From assembly GCF_019175385.1 (NCBI RefSeq), contig NC_083346.1, positions 63,517,821-63,581,820 of the forward strand: a stretch of DNA of 64,000 nucleotides, read 5' to 3'. The number at the start of each line of letters is the position of its first letter. Within the stretch, counting starts at the first letter, position 1. Source of the stretch: Lycium barbarum (lineage: Eukaryota > Streptophyta > Magnoliopsida > Solanales > Solanaceae). A model generated the notes under the pieces. The model made no database searches, was not told where the DNA came from, and saw only the letters and a program-made list of their open reading frames with translations. Below, in pieces: positions 37,628 through 49,500 of the stretch. The position numbers were made by a program, and so were the translations under genes.

Positions 37628-38877
37628 GGGGTGAAACCCTTTCAAAAACCCAAATCCCATCGGTGTGGGACAAACAACTTTTACCAAAAAATAACCTTAA
37701 ACAACGAAATCAACGACTAGGATTTACAAAATGAAACAAAGGACGGTCAGATTTCGACTTGAAACGAATCGATCTAAGTCAAACGACCCAGAACCAATGA
37801 AAATGAGCTCGTACATATAGTCACATGCCAAAAAATACCAGATCTTCGTTGACTCGAAGAAAAAAGTAAGAAGTAAAAGGGGTTTTACCTTGATGCGATT
37901 TTTCTGAAATTGTTACACAAAAATGGTTGTGCAACAGTCAAAGAAGGTTTGCACCTCTGTATTGTTGCCATTAACGGCAAGACATGCAAAAAAGGTGGTT
38001 TGCGGCGCTTAGGGTTAAGCTGATAAAGGAAAAGAGAACGAGAGATAAGAGAAAGGCTGCGTTTGGTCGTGAAAAATGAGGAAAGAAGGGGATATACCCC
38101 CTCTTTGTTATCCACGGGCTGGGTCGGGTCTACTCTTTGTGAGTTGGACCTGGCCCAATTAATTTTAAACAAGAAGTGGGTTGAATATGTATGCTTATAT
38201 CTATATAGGTTTAATATATAAGTATACATGTGTATATCAACGTATATAGGTATACATACATATATATAAAAATTCGGGCAACTTAACATAATTTTCGCAA
38301 ATTGCTTTTGACATAATTTCACATAATAAAAATATCAAATTTGCAAGAAATAATCTCAATTATGCCACCCAATGAAGTCATAAGAAAATTAACGAGGAAA
38401 TTTGCAAAAATAGCCTCAATCCGAGACATGATTTCAAATTGATAGGTGATTGGACTTATTAGTTGAGTACTTCAATTATAGCCACTTTAAAATCAATTAT
38501 CCTCAAAATTACCTTATGATAACAAATAAATTATTTATGCAAAAAATAATTAGATGACAAGTAAAATGATTAATTTATTAATCAATCAAATTCCTTGGAT
38601 TTTAAAAAGAGTAACATACCTGTAATTTTATCATTTAGCCGTTAAAATCAATCAAGTAAGTAATTGTAATGAACTTGTAAAATGTAACAATTAATTTATA
38701 AATGATCTATAATATTTATAGAAATCATCTTAACATTCTAAATGGTGAAATAATATTTGAATATTTATAAAACAAAATCATTTTATTTCAAAATGGTAGG
38801 TATTTTGCCCTGCTTGGAATCCAGGGACTCTGAATGATTAAAATAAATTTCGGGAGGTCGAAAATTAGGTGTCAACG

Positions 38878-39716
38878 ACGAAAACCTCCAAATTTTGGTC
38901 TAAAAACCCTAACTTTCATTCATGAAATTCAACTCTAGCATGGAAGATTATTGGTTAACAAGCCTAGATATGTCATTATCCAGCATAAATAGCAACGTTA
39001 ACATCAATTATTCACAATCTAGGAAGCCAATTCGTTTTGAGAACCTTTTCAAGAAAAACCCCGTAAACCCTCTTTGATTCTATGGGTTCTATGGTCATAT
39101 TGACAATTAGAAGGTGAAACTAAGTAAATATGAGGTTAAGAACTTTACCTTTGGGTGGAATTCACCTTTCTACCCTCAAAGTCGCCTCTTTTATGCCTTA
39201 GAATAGATAAGGAATGCTTAAGGGTTTATGAAATAAAAGGGGTATTCTGGTGCAGTTATGCCGCTACAGCGGCCATCGTGACTCTCGAGCGGTACCACAC
39301 CAGTGGTGCCCAGACCGCTATGGCGGTCTGGCCTTAACCCTTCGCAATGCCGCCCCAGCGGCACCCTGAACACCAGAAACAGATTCCTAACTTTCGTAAA
39401 ATCAATTTCGAAACTCGATTATCATGCGAGACCCAGAACATACAAATAAAATATGTAGATATACATAAAAATGCACTACGAACTCACCCTTGGCCTTGGA
39501 TTTCCCAACAGAGGTTTCGTTGACCAAGTCAACTCTAGGTCAAACGGTTTTCGCTTAAAGTCACAATCCTAAAGAGTGTTCCAAGACTCAAAATGACGCC
39601 TAGGAAGCCATGACAATTATCTTCTCGAGTCCAAATAGTTCTAACGAGACTTAGGAACGGGTCAATGAGGGGAAAAAGGGGGATAATCATGGTAACGACA
39701 AAATAGGTCGTTACAA
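38878..39716 (-). mobile_element. Fragment of another minus-strand LTR
   Basis: The right end GGTCGTTACA at 39,716 is the reverse of TGTAACGACC, a typical LTR start. The fragment contains three GC-rich palindromic motifs at 39,258-39,363 (GCCGCTACAGCGGC, GACCGCTATGGCGGTC, TGCCGCCCCAGCGGCA). Its left end is cut by the Ogre LTR. It belongs to a different family from the GGGTCGTGACA LTRs. Confidence 0.6.
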
Positions 39717-40660
39717 CCCAAAATAAAGGAAATAACTTGAAATAAACAAGATAAAGTTGATATGGTTGCTTCCACGAACAATGTGGTAGCTCACCTCAGA
39801 AACAGAATCCACTCACAAAATCTTCAGCCACGAGTAGCGTTCTCAGCAACGGTATCTACATGGACATGCATGTAAGGAATGAGTTATACATAAATATAAC
39901 CTAGTAAGATCCTTGACCCGTCACTTTAAATGCCCCTGGAACAAGTGTTAGAAAATACAAACACACAACGAGCACAGAAGTATTATACACAGGAATTATA
40001 TCCGAATATGATATCCAACAAGATCCAAACAAGTGTTTATCAAGAATAGTATCTATCTCAACACAATTTGCACCAAGGATTTGTCATAAAGGACAGTTAA
40101 AAAAATTAATCAACATCACGAGTCCACGGTGGCATACACAATGTGCCAAATATATCAAGAAGCATACACAATGCTCGGGAAGCATACACGCCCAGTGAAA
40201 TCAAGTAGAATACACAATGCTCAGGGAAGCATACACAATGCCCCAATCTCATGGCTCACAGTCGTATCACATCACGAAATAATTCATAAAGAGAGTTTTA
40301 GAGTATTTGAAAATAAAATATATGCGGCTGGCCTTAAGGGCTACCGATTCTGTCAAGCACACGCTCGTCCCAACACATGGACTAGTAGACAAAACATATT
40401 TTTAAAACAGGTTTGAAAAGCAAGCACCCAAAGCTTAAAGTCTCAATTACCTCGTTAACGATAAGTTCCCCAACCTTGCAATGTCTAGAACACTAGCCAA
40501 ACGGCCTCCAATGGCCTCAATCTATACAAACATATTGACTCACAATGTCAATTATGCTAGTCAAGGTCAAATCTCAATATCCCTAACTGTCAAGCTTAGA
40601 GCTAGACCTTAATATCTCACAACTTAAACCATGAATTAAAATAAAATATCTCTACATCAC
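39717..40660. other. Unassigned repeat-like sequence
   Basis: There is no gene. Between 40,130 and 40,245 the phrase 'aagcatacacaatgc' and variants recur four or five times. The rest looks like LTR sequence but I cannot place it. Confidence 0.4.
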
Positions 40661-43030
40661 TATTGATTGAGTTGTTAGAATGTATCTTGGATTGAATATG
40701 CAAATTGTTAGAATGGTTGTTGACATTATGTTGATAGTTTGGCCGGGTTGAATTCCCGGATTGTTGTTGATTGAAATTGGCCAAATTAGATTTTGGGGAT
40801 GGTGTATTTACATGGGAAGTGCTGCCGAAATTTCGGTAGACAAGTGTTACTTTAAGATTCCACTTCTAAATGCTCTAATTAAGGTTTGGTAAATGTGACC
40901 AATTTGTAGATTTTGGAGGATTTGGAACTTGAATTTGGAATAGCATAAGGAGCGGAAAAAGGTATGTAAGGATTCACCCTTCCTTCTTTGGCATGTCTTA
41001 GACATACTAGGTTTGAATACGAGCCTCGGGGACGACCCTATTCCTAGAAATCCGAGTTTGAAATTGACCCTTTTTCATTCAATAGAATTGAATTAAATTT
41101 TCATATCTTATTGAAATAATTGCATCTAGCATTTATAACTTGTCAAATGAAACCGGATTACACTAAAGCCTTCACAAGTGTCGTAATTATTCTAATGAGA
41201 ATATTTCTATGACGATTACGATGAATATGTTCTACAATGACATGGATGAAGTCAAGGAAGAAAATGTTTATATGAAGAATATGACAATGATGATTCCATG
41301 ATTAAAGGTTCCAAGTTCATGATTTCAGTGACGATATGAGAACGTTGAGCTATTTCTTGAATTCTCAACTCTATTCATGAATGATGACTATTTTTAAAGA
41401 TTCCAAAGTATACGAAACGACACCTTATGATCCTGTTTTATGTTTTCTCATGATATTACTCTCCATTAGTAGTCTCGCCTTATAATATTAGTTCCTTCAA
41501 GGTGAGACATGACGATCATGATTATTCCATAATGTAATCGGGGGCTACCGACCTTACGTCACTCCGACGCGAACATGGTTTTCTTGGATTCTCATGCATG
41601 ATGTATACATGTTATAAGTATATGTAAATGTATATGGGGAATATGGGGAAAGGTAAGGCGCTATAAACGCATAGCCACCTGATCAGTTGGAGTATGGTAC
41701 ATGATATCGTCCCGGACGCGGGATGCCCGGACGCGGGATATATGGTTAAATGGACCGCAGCCGACGCTTCGGCAATATGATATGATCTATGTTATATATA
41801 TATGAAACGAAATGTTTTCCAAGAAAGCAAAGTATTATATGTATATGGATCGGGCTGCACGTGCCGCAGCAATATGTTCATGAATGATGACTATTTTTAA
41901 AGATTCCAAAGTATACGAAACGACACCTTATGATCCTGTTTTATGTTTTCTCATGATATTACTCTCCATTAGTAGTCTCGCCTTATAATATTAGTTCCTT
42001 CAAGGTGAGACATGACGATCATGATTATTCCATAATGTAATCGGGGGCTACCGACCTTACGTCACTCCGACGCGAACATGGTTTTCTTGGACTCTCATGC
42101 ATACTGTATACATGTTATAAGTATATGTAAATGTATATGGGGAAGATGGGGAAAGGTAAGGCGCTATAGACGCATAGCCACCTGATCAGTTGGAGTATGG
42201 TACATGATATCGTCCCGGACGCGGGATGTCCAGACGCGGGATATATAGTTAAATGGACCGGAGCCGACGCCTCGGCAATATGATATGATCTATGTTATAT
42301 ATATATGAAAAGAAATGTTTTCCAAGAAAGCAAAGTATTATATGTATATGGATCGGGCTGCACGTGCCGCAACAATATGTTATAGTATATGCACATATGG
42401 ATCGGGCTGCACGTTCCGCAGCGCTAAACATGCATGGTATCCGCCAACGTGCACTTATATGTACAGGTTATGTTTCTACCTCATGACATGCGCTATATCT
42501 CTTTTATGTCATTATCCCTGTTCTATATTTGTCGTATGTTATTATTCATGCCTTACATACTCGGTACATTACTCGTACTGACGTCCCTTCTTGTGGACGC
42601 TGCGTTTCATGCCGTGCAGGTCAGCAGGTAGACAGATTTGACTCCTAAGAGCTCCATCAGCAGTACTGTGGCAGCGCTCCAGTTGTTCCGGAGCCTCAGT
42701 TTCTTGGTACTACTTTTGTGTATATATTCGGGCACGGTAGAACCCGGCCCTTCTTGTATATGTGGATGTACTTTGTTTAGAGGCTCGTAGACAGATATGT
42801 ACAGTCAGATGTTTTGTACGTTTGTTGTCCTCGTCGTTGTATAAGGTGCTAGCAAAGTTTATTAGTCCATGTTTATAATTATGCTATTAATGTTACTGTT
42901 AGTAACAAAAAAAAGAAAAAGATATGGTATAGTTCATACGGACCACTCGGAAATAGAGGTAAAATGATAGATAAGGGGTGTTCGGTACAAGTATCGGGTA
43001 CTCGTTGCGGCCCCTAGTTGGGTCGTGACA
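40661..43030 (+). repeat. 5' LTR, 5'-truncated, with an internal tandem duplication
   Basis: It aligns with 46,487-48,335 of the 3' LTR from 'tattgattgagttgttagaa' onward and ends GGGTCGTGACA. A 503-bp block is duplicated in tandem inside. Confidence 0.93.
41374..42379 (+). repeat. 503-bp tandem duplication inside the 5' LTR
   Basis: The units are 41,374-41,876 and 41,877-42,379, both starting TTCATGAATGATGACTA and ending CAATATG. They differ at several bases (for example near 41,720 against 42,223), and the 3' LTR and the 25,899 solo LTR have one unit. Confidence 0.93.
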
Positions 43031-43034
43031 GAAG

Positions 43035-43047
43035 TGGTATCAGAGCA
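43035..43047 (+). other. Primer-binding site, initiator-Met tRNA type
   Basis: TGGTATCAGAGCA lies four bases after the 5' LTR. Confidence 0.93.
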
Positions 43048-43230
43048 GTTCGGTCCTAGGGGTTTGTCTACGAGCCGTGTCCAGTAGAGTCCTGTTTACG
43101 GGTGTGTAGCGCGCCACACTTATAGACAAGAGGCTGCAGGGCATTTAGGAAATATGACCTTCTTTGTATTCTAGATCGTGCGATAGAGCTATGCTATCAG
43201 GTTTCCATATTCTCTTCCTAATCCTATGTT

Positions 43231-43949
43231 ATGGTTTCAGTAATACCGATGAAGAGAGAAGCTTCAGATAGTGAGGGCACTAAGAAGGCCCCTAGAGTAT
43301 CTCCAGAGCCGAGTAAGGGGAGCCTCGGCTATTCGATTGAGACTGATCCGTCGGAGGGCCCAACAACAATTCCTCCAGAGTTCCTGACCCCCAGAGCAGA
43401 GGATCCCACGGAGGACAGCTATGATACAGATCCGTCGGAGGACCCAGCAACAATTCCTCCAGAGTTCCTGACCCCAGAGCAGAGGATCCCACGGAGGATA
43501 GCTATGATACAGATCCGTCGGAGGACCCAGCAACAATTCCTCCAGAGTTTCTGACCTCTAGAGTAGAGGATCCCGCGGAGGGTAGCTATGATACTGATCC
43601 CTTGGAGGATCCGACGACGATTCCTCCAGAGTTTCTTACCTCCACGGAGGAGGATAGTCATGACACAGACCCATCGGAGCATTCTTCTGGGACACCGAAG
43701 GAGGAGATTTCCGGGGACATACCAGATGCTCCTGTGATGGAGCACTATGTCAGACAGGCCTCCCCGGAAAGTGCTACGGATTACTCCTGTCCTTTGTCCT
43801 GGTCATCAGTGAACCAGGAATCGCCTGGTTATCTATACTCCTCCGATTCGGATGCGGGAAATGACGGGAGTCAAACTAGTGGAGAGCAGACAGATGAGGA
43901 TGAGGAGCACACTTCACATGACAGCTCCCTGGACCAGGCCCGAGATTGA
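43231..43949 (+). pseudogene. Acidic 27-residue-repeat protein of the non-autonomous element, frameshifted
   Basis: The frame opens at ATG 43,231 (or 43,249, which follows a TTTCAG like the Tekay gag start). About four repeats follow with the consensus YDTDPSEDPATIPPEFLT, each about 27 residues (81 bases), rich in D, E, P and T. In the second repeat one base is missing from a C run (about 43,465-43,470, four Cs against five in repeat one), which shifts the frame; from about 43,540 the repeats are again readable in the third frame, ending at a TGA at 43,947-43,949. The C-terminal part is acidic and serine-rich (YSSDSDAGNDGSQTSGEQTD). It has no gag, zinc-knuckle or pol motif. It occupies the position of gag. 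Function unknown. Confidence 0.65.
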
Positions 43950-45330
43950 TTGGCTACAGGTATATGAGATTTTCTTTGAAACTTTCTATGTATACGTAAT
44001 CTTTGCAAAATACTAATTAGTGACGGCAGACAGAAATTCAAAAGGGGCCAAAGACTTAGCGGTTGTGAATAATGGCGATTGAGATGTCTCCGCCACCAGT
44101 GCGAATTTAGAAACCCCAGATAAAAGATAATCATATGTATGGATGGGAGTAAATAGTGAAGATTTAAACAAAGGCAATATGGTAATTGTATGGTCAGGAA
44201 AGTGAAGATAGGAGTAGGACCCGCTGTGAGGACGTTTTGGGAAGTTGTTAGAACCCCGACTTACCTTAAATTATGTGACAAAGGTCATGCGGGGCAGTCG
44301 ATATAATTATACCAGCATTCACTCATTTAAATGCACCAAAGTTTCGAGGTTAAGCGTGCTAAGGTGGGAGGATGGGTGACCCCTTAGGAAATATGCTGAA
44401 AATTTCATAAATGTGGGAACAAGAGACAAATGTGAAATGAGGTAGCCTAAAGTAAATTAGAGTGTGTGAAGTGGTTAAGAACCCTGTAGAAGTCGTGTAG
44501 GCTGAGACGGACTAGACTAGCAGAAGGGGAGAAAGCATGACAGAGCTTCAGGACTAGAGAAGGTTTGATTAGTGTTTGAAAGTGTTTGTAAGTAAAGTAG
44601 TGGTGGAAATTTATATATGTACATGACATCTTATCTGTGACTGTAGAACACTAACAAACAGTGTCGCGATACATAGAATATGCTAGCTGAATGAAATTCA
44701 AAAAACGTGATGAAGGATATAAGTACGGATGTCACAGGGTAAGACCGATGCCGAACCCACACTAGTTAAGGCTAGACGACCCTAATGCGGTGATATACGA
44801 GAACATATCTAGCGAGGGAATAGACACGGCAGACTCCGCGAAAAAGGGATTACAATTGTAAAAGATCGCGGAAGGCGATAATTATTTAAAGGGCATAGGC
44901 GTGTGTAGACCCTCTTAATAAAGGGGGGGGGGGAGAACATGTTAGGCCTAAAATGGACTATGAAGATTCAAGTTCCAATAAAGAGGGCTTATTAACGTAA
45001 GGCCAGAGTTCGGAGTATGTTGGCATATCGTGAGGGTCATGAAAGAGCGTAGAAATAAGTTGGCAACGGATGTAATATGAGGTAGAAACCAGGAGGCCAT
45101 ACGAGGGATACCTGGAAAGGTCGCCGAATATAAACGACAACTGAGACGGTACTAGGTGGGGATTTGTATCTTAGGAAGAGTAAGTCATTAATTCGTTGGA
45201 TTGGTATTAGCGGAGTTAAGTCAATTGGCCTACAAGCAACCCAAGCTCCTAAAAGGGATATGTTCAGCGACGTGTGAGATATCTACAAAGGAGACCTCCC
45301 GGAAGCATTATAATACATTATGAGACCAGT
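43950..45330 (+). other. Non-coding 3' internal region of the non-autonomous element
   Basis: No credible reading frame on either strand. A G run of nine to ten bases is at 44,925-44,934. I see no similarity to pol. Confidence 0.5.
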
Positions 45331-45332
45331 TT

Positions 45333-45352
45333 AACATTCGAGGACGAATGTT
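45333..45352. other. Perfect inverted repeat before the polypurine tract
   Basis: The 20 bases are identical to those at 31,014-31,033 in the Tekay element: an 8-bp stem and AGGA loop. Confidence 0.85.
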
Positions 45353-45354
45353 CT

Positions 45355-45368
45355 AAAGGGGGGGAGGA
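45355..45368 (+). other. Polypurine tract
   Basis: AAAGGGGGGGAGGA abuts the 3' LTR start TGTTATATCCC at 45,369. Confidence 0.9.
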
Positions 45369-48335
45369 TGTTATATCCCGCATTTTTGTGCAATCGGATG
45401 ATTCAAGATAACTGCGGGAAGATAACAAGTAAGGCCTTATTTTCATTTTGTTTGGCATACAAGTTGCTTATGAAGAATTTTGAAGTGGAAACGTTAAGGA
45501 AGGCTAGGGGCAAAAAGGGAAATTCGCGATATGACTCATGGAAATATGGAGAGAGACTAAGGGTAAATTTGGAATTTGAAAAAATAAAAAAAATCCTTCA
45601 TGAGTTGTAAGACCCAAATGCATATATGGACTTGGGAATTAAAATGGGCCATTTGAGTCATCCAATTGGAGTGGGCTTAGGCCCAACTAGAAGTTTAAGA
45701 GACCAAATAAAAGATGACTTAGTCATCTTTTCCATGGGACTTTCTAGACTTTTCAAGAAAACAAAGAACAAGAGAAAAAGGAGAAATTTTCCAAGGCCAT
45801 TCGGCCAAGAGCAAGTTCCACGAGAAACTTGGAAATTTTTTTTCTTTAAAAATCATTTTCTACTAATTGAAGGGTTCCTAGCAAAGTGAAGTGGTCTTTG
45901 GAGCAAGAAAAACCCATATTCTTGCAAGTTGTGAGTTCTATCCAAGTGAAGAAGTGAGGAAGAAGGTAAGGTTTAATTCTTTCTTTATATGTTATGGATA
46001 TTGGTGCATGTTGTAGTGTACAAAAAATGGATGAAATTCATGAGGAATATGAATATAGGGGTGTGGCCGTGCATGTATGTGTGTGTGTAGAAATCATGTT
46101 TTAATTATTTTATCTAGTATTGTGTTGTTATTGTTGTGGGTGTTATGTTAATAATGGAAGTTGGATGATTTTAATGAAGTTGTAGCCATGTGTGCATGAT
46201 GTTGGCCGTGAGTTGTATATTATATGTATAGCCGTGTATATTTGGTGAATCATGAAGGAATGGTGAGCAAGTTTATTTAGTATTTTGGTTGTTGTGTTGT
46301 GGATTTTTTTGTTGCAAATAAAAGCTTAATGAGCTTAGTGAAGTTTAGTAGTTGGAGGCTTGTTTTGGGAGATTATGTAAATTGAATATGATGTTCTTGC
46401 GTGTATGGAATATGATGTTGTTAGTGCGTAAATTATTAAGTCGTTATTGTTTTTATTGGGGTTGAAAGGTCTTGAAGGAAGTAGTATATTGATTGAGTTG
46501 TTAGAATGTATCTTGGATTGAATATGGAAATTGTTAGAATGGTTGTTGACATTATGTTGATAGTTTGGCCGGGTTGAATTCCCGGATTGTTGTTGATTGA
46601 AATTGGCCAAATTAGATTTTGGGGATGGTGTATTTACAGGGGAAGTGCTGCCGAAATTTCGGTAGACAAGTGTTACTTTAAGATTCCACTTCTAAATGCT
46701 CTAATTAAGGTTTGGTAAATGTGACCAATTTGTAGATTTTGGAGGATTTGGAACTTGAATTTGGAATAGCATAAGGAGCGGAAAAAGGTATGTAAGGATT
46801 CACCCTTCCTTCTTTGGCATGTCTTAGACATACTAGGTTTGAATACGAGCCTCGGGGACGACCCTATTCCTAGAAATCTGAGTTTGAAATTGACCCTTTT
46901 TCATTCAATAGAATTGAATTAAATTTTCATATCTTATTGAAATAATTGCATCTAGCATTTATAACTTGTCAAATGAAATCGGATTACACTAAAGCCTTCA
47001 CAAGTGTCGTAATTATTCTAATGAGAATATTTCTATGACGATTACGATGAATATGTTCTACAATGACATGGATGATGTCAAGGAAGAAAATGTTTATATG
47101 AAGAATATGACAATGATGATTCCATGATTAAAGGTTCCAAGTTCATGATTTCAGTGACGATATGAGAACGTTGAGCTATTTCTTGAATTCTCAACTCTAT
47201 TCATGAATGATGACTATTTTTAAAGATTCCAAAGTATACGAAACGACACCTTATGATCCTGTTTTATGTTTTCTCATGATATTACTCTCCATTAGTAGTC
47301 TCGCCTTATAATATTAGTTCCTTCAAGGTGAGACATGACGATCATGATTATTCCATAATGTAATCGGGGGCTACCGACCTTACGTCACTCCGACGCGAAC
47401 ATGGTTTTCTTGGATTCTCATGCATGCTGTATACATGTTATAAGTATATGTAAATGTATATGGGGAATATGGGGAAAGGTAAGGCGCTATAGACGCATAG
47501 CCACCTGATCAGTTGGAGTATGGTACATGATATCGTCCCGGACGCGGGATATATGGTTAAATGGACCGCAGCCGACGCTTCGACAATATGATATGATCTA
47601 TGTTATATATATATGAAAAGAAATGTTTTCCAAGAAAGCAAAGTATTATATGTATATGGATCGGGTTGCACGTGTCGCAACAATATGTTATAGTATATGC
47701 ACATATGGATCGGGCTGCACGTTCCGCAGCGCTAAACATGCATGGTATCCGCCAACGTGCACTTATATGTACAGGTTATGTTTCTACCTCATGACATGCG
47801 CTATATCTCTTTTATGTCATTATCCCTGTTCTATATTTGCCGTATGTTATTATTCATGCCTTACATACTCGGTAAATTACTCGTACTGACGTCCCTTCTT
47901 GTGGACGCTGCGTTTCATGCCGCGCAGGTCAGCAGGTAGACAGATTTGACTCCTAGGAGCTCCATCAGCAGTACTGTGGCAGCGCTCCAGTTGTTCCGGA
48001 GCCTCAGTTTCTTGGTACTACTTTTGTGTATATATTCGGGCACGGTAGAACCCGACCCTTCTTGTATATGTGGATGTACTTTGTTTAGAGGCTCGTAGAC
48101 AGATATGTACAGTCAGATGTTTTGTACGTTTGTTGTCCTCGTCGTTGTATAAGGTGCTAGCAAAGTTTATTAGTCCATGTTTACAATTATGCTATTAATG
48201 TTACTGTTAGTAACAAAAAAAAAAAGATATGGTATAGTTCATACGGCCCACTCGGAAATAGAGGTAAAATGATAGATAAGGGGTGCTCGGTACAAGTATC
48301 GGGTACTCGTCGCGGCCCCTAGTTGGGTCGTGACA
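45369..48335 (+). repeat. 3' LTR of the non-autonomous element (2,967 bp)
   Basis: It starts TGTTATATCCCGC and ends GGGTCGTGACA, in the same family as 25,899-29,077. It has a single copy of the block duplicated in the 5' LTR and a short deletion near 47,545 relative to it. Confidence 0.93.
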
Positions 48336-49010
48336 ACTTCCCTCAGAACATAGTCGGTTTCCCCTGGTCCTAGGCATCTCGCTAAAGGGCCGTGGAATGA
48401 TCTTCGGTACAACTGGCCATCGACCAAACAAAATCTAGCTGCCTTGGTTCGGAGGGCCCTTGATTCCTTAGCATCAGATGGTAACTTTCGTGTTTGGAGA
48501 TAGTCTATGTATTTGTTCCTCCAATCCCAAGTGAGGCTAGTCGAGTTTATCTCGGCGTGGCCGGTCTCTATGACTGATTTTATCAACTGTACTATAGCTC
48601 CGGAGGCGAACCCTTCTGATTCGACCGAGGATCCCAGATTTTCCAGGGCATCCGCTTCATTATTTTGATCCCAGGGTACGTGTTCCAACGTCCACTCCTT
48701 GAACTGGCGAAGGACAACCTGTAATTTTTCTTGATATCTCCGCATTCTACCATCTTTGATTTTGAAGGTTCCGTTCGTTTGGTTGACCACCAAGAGAGAA
48801 TCGCACTTGGCCTGTATGATCTCAGCTCCCAAGCTTTTAGCCAGTTCTAAACCTGCAATTATAGCCTTATACTCGGCTTCGTTGTTAGTTAAATCAGCCG
48901 ATCTAATAGATTGTCTTATTATGTCACCTGAGGGAGGTTTGAGAATGATCCCTAACCCGGACCCTTTTACATTAGACGCACCATCCGTGTAAAGGGTCCA
49001 GACTCTCGTG
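48336..49010 (-). pseudogene. Tat second (archaeal-type) RNase H and start of integrase
   Basis: The minus-strand frame has LYTDGASNVKGSGLGIIL, ADLTNNEAEYKAIIAGLELA, AKCDSLLVVNQ and EHVPWDQNNEADALENL, giving the RNase H D-E-D-D-like set with the last in NEAD. Then LYRRSFHGPLARCLGPGETD is the approach to the integrase HHCC domain, which is cut at the junction. The open frame continues by chance into the adjacent LTR to 48,239. This extra RNase H is characteristic of Tat-type elements. Confidence 0.88.
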
Positions 49011-49500
49011 CTAGTCCTCGAGGCAAGAAGCATCTCCTTGTCGACCTCGGGGATCATGGCCGGTGCAAAATCGGCCCCGAAATCCTCCAGTATTTGGGAT
49101 TTGATTGCAGTTCGGGGTTTGTATTCAATATCATACCCACTAATCTCCACAGCCCACTTTGCTAGTCGGCCTGAGAGTTCGGGTTTATGCATGACGTTCC
49201 TTAGGGGGTATGACATTACGACGCATATGGGATGACACTGAAAGTAAGGTTTTAATTTTCTCACTTAATAAAGCCAAAGCGAGTTTTTCCAGATGTGGGT
49301 ACCTGGTTTCGGCGTCACCGAGGGTTCTACTTACATAGTAAACCGGGTATTGCGTACCTTTCTCCTCTCGAACCAAGACACTGCTCACCGCTATCTCGGA
49401 CACCGCCAAGTATAGATACAACTGCTCGTTCGCTTTTGGTGTGTGGAGTAGAGATGGGCTTGATAAGTATCTTTTGAGTTCTGCCAAAGCCGTCTGACAT
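49011..49500 (-). pseudogene. Tat Ty3-type RNase H/connection domain, degenerate
   Basis: The frame has EQLYLYLAVSEIAVSSVLVR, YPVYYVSRTLGDAETRYPHL and EKLALALL, then across a frameshift YPLRNVMHKPELSGRLAKWA and VEISGYDIEYKPRTAIKSQI. The first catalytic aspartate of a Ty3 RNase H is replaced in LAVSE, typical of Tat elements, in which this domain is vestigial. Confidence 0.85.

Larger units (their letters stand above)
33564..38877 (-). mobile_element. Ogre-type 5' LTR, minus orientation (5.3 kb)
   Basis: The left end TGTTACGG adjoins the primer site. The right end GAAAATTAGGTGTCAACG is, in reverse, the start TGTTGACACCTAATTTT typical of Ogre LTRs, with one terminal substitution. Inside, on the plus strand, 'gagtcgccacctaattta' at about 33,650 is another phrase I associate with this family. 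The length (5.3 kb) also fits Ogre. Reading frames within it are short and unconvincing. It contains a 222-bp tandem duplication, TA and A runs, and a TATA-box candidate. Confidence 0.8.
40661..48335 (+). mobile_element. Non-autonomous LTR retrotransposon with a repeat-protein ORF
   Basis: The order is a truncated 5' LTR (40,661-43,030), iMet primer site, a short acidic ORF, 1.4 kb non-coding, hairpin and polypurine tract, 3' LTR (45,369-48,335). The internal region of about 2.3 kb has no protease, RT or integrase. Primer site, leader text, pre-PPT hairpin and PPT match the Tekay element at 20,677-33,379, suggesting it used Tekay enzymes in trans (inference). The 5' LTR lacks its first 1,116 bp relative to the 3' LTR, so target duplications cannot be tested. 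Confidence 0.85.

Noticed and set aside
37885..38322. Minus-strand 145-codon frame in the Ogre LTR
   Set aside because: It is low in complexity (Tyr/Ile runs from TA-rich DNA) without recognisable motifs; more likely a chance frame.
48239..48335. Continuation of the 341-codon Tat reading frame beyond 48,336
   Set aside because: The codons past 48,336 are the end of the neighbouring LTR read by chance; the true Tat sequence stops at the junction.
43000..48335. Possible CRISPR array or bacterial defence system
   Set aside because: The window is plant nuclear DNA. The repeats are tandem protein-coding units and LTRs, not spaced direct repeats with spacers.
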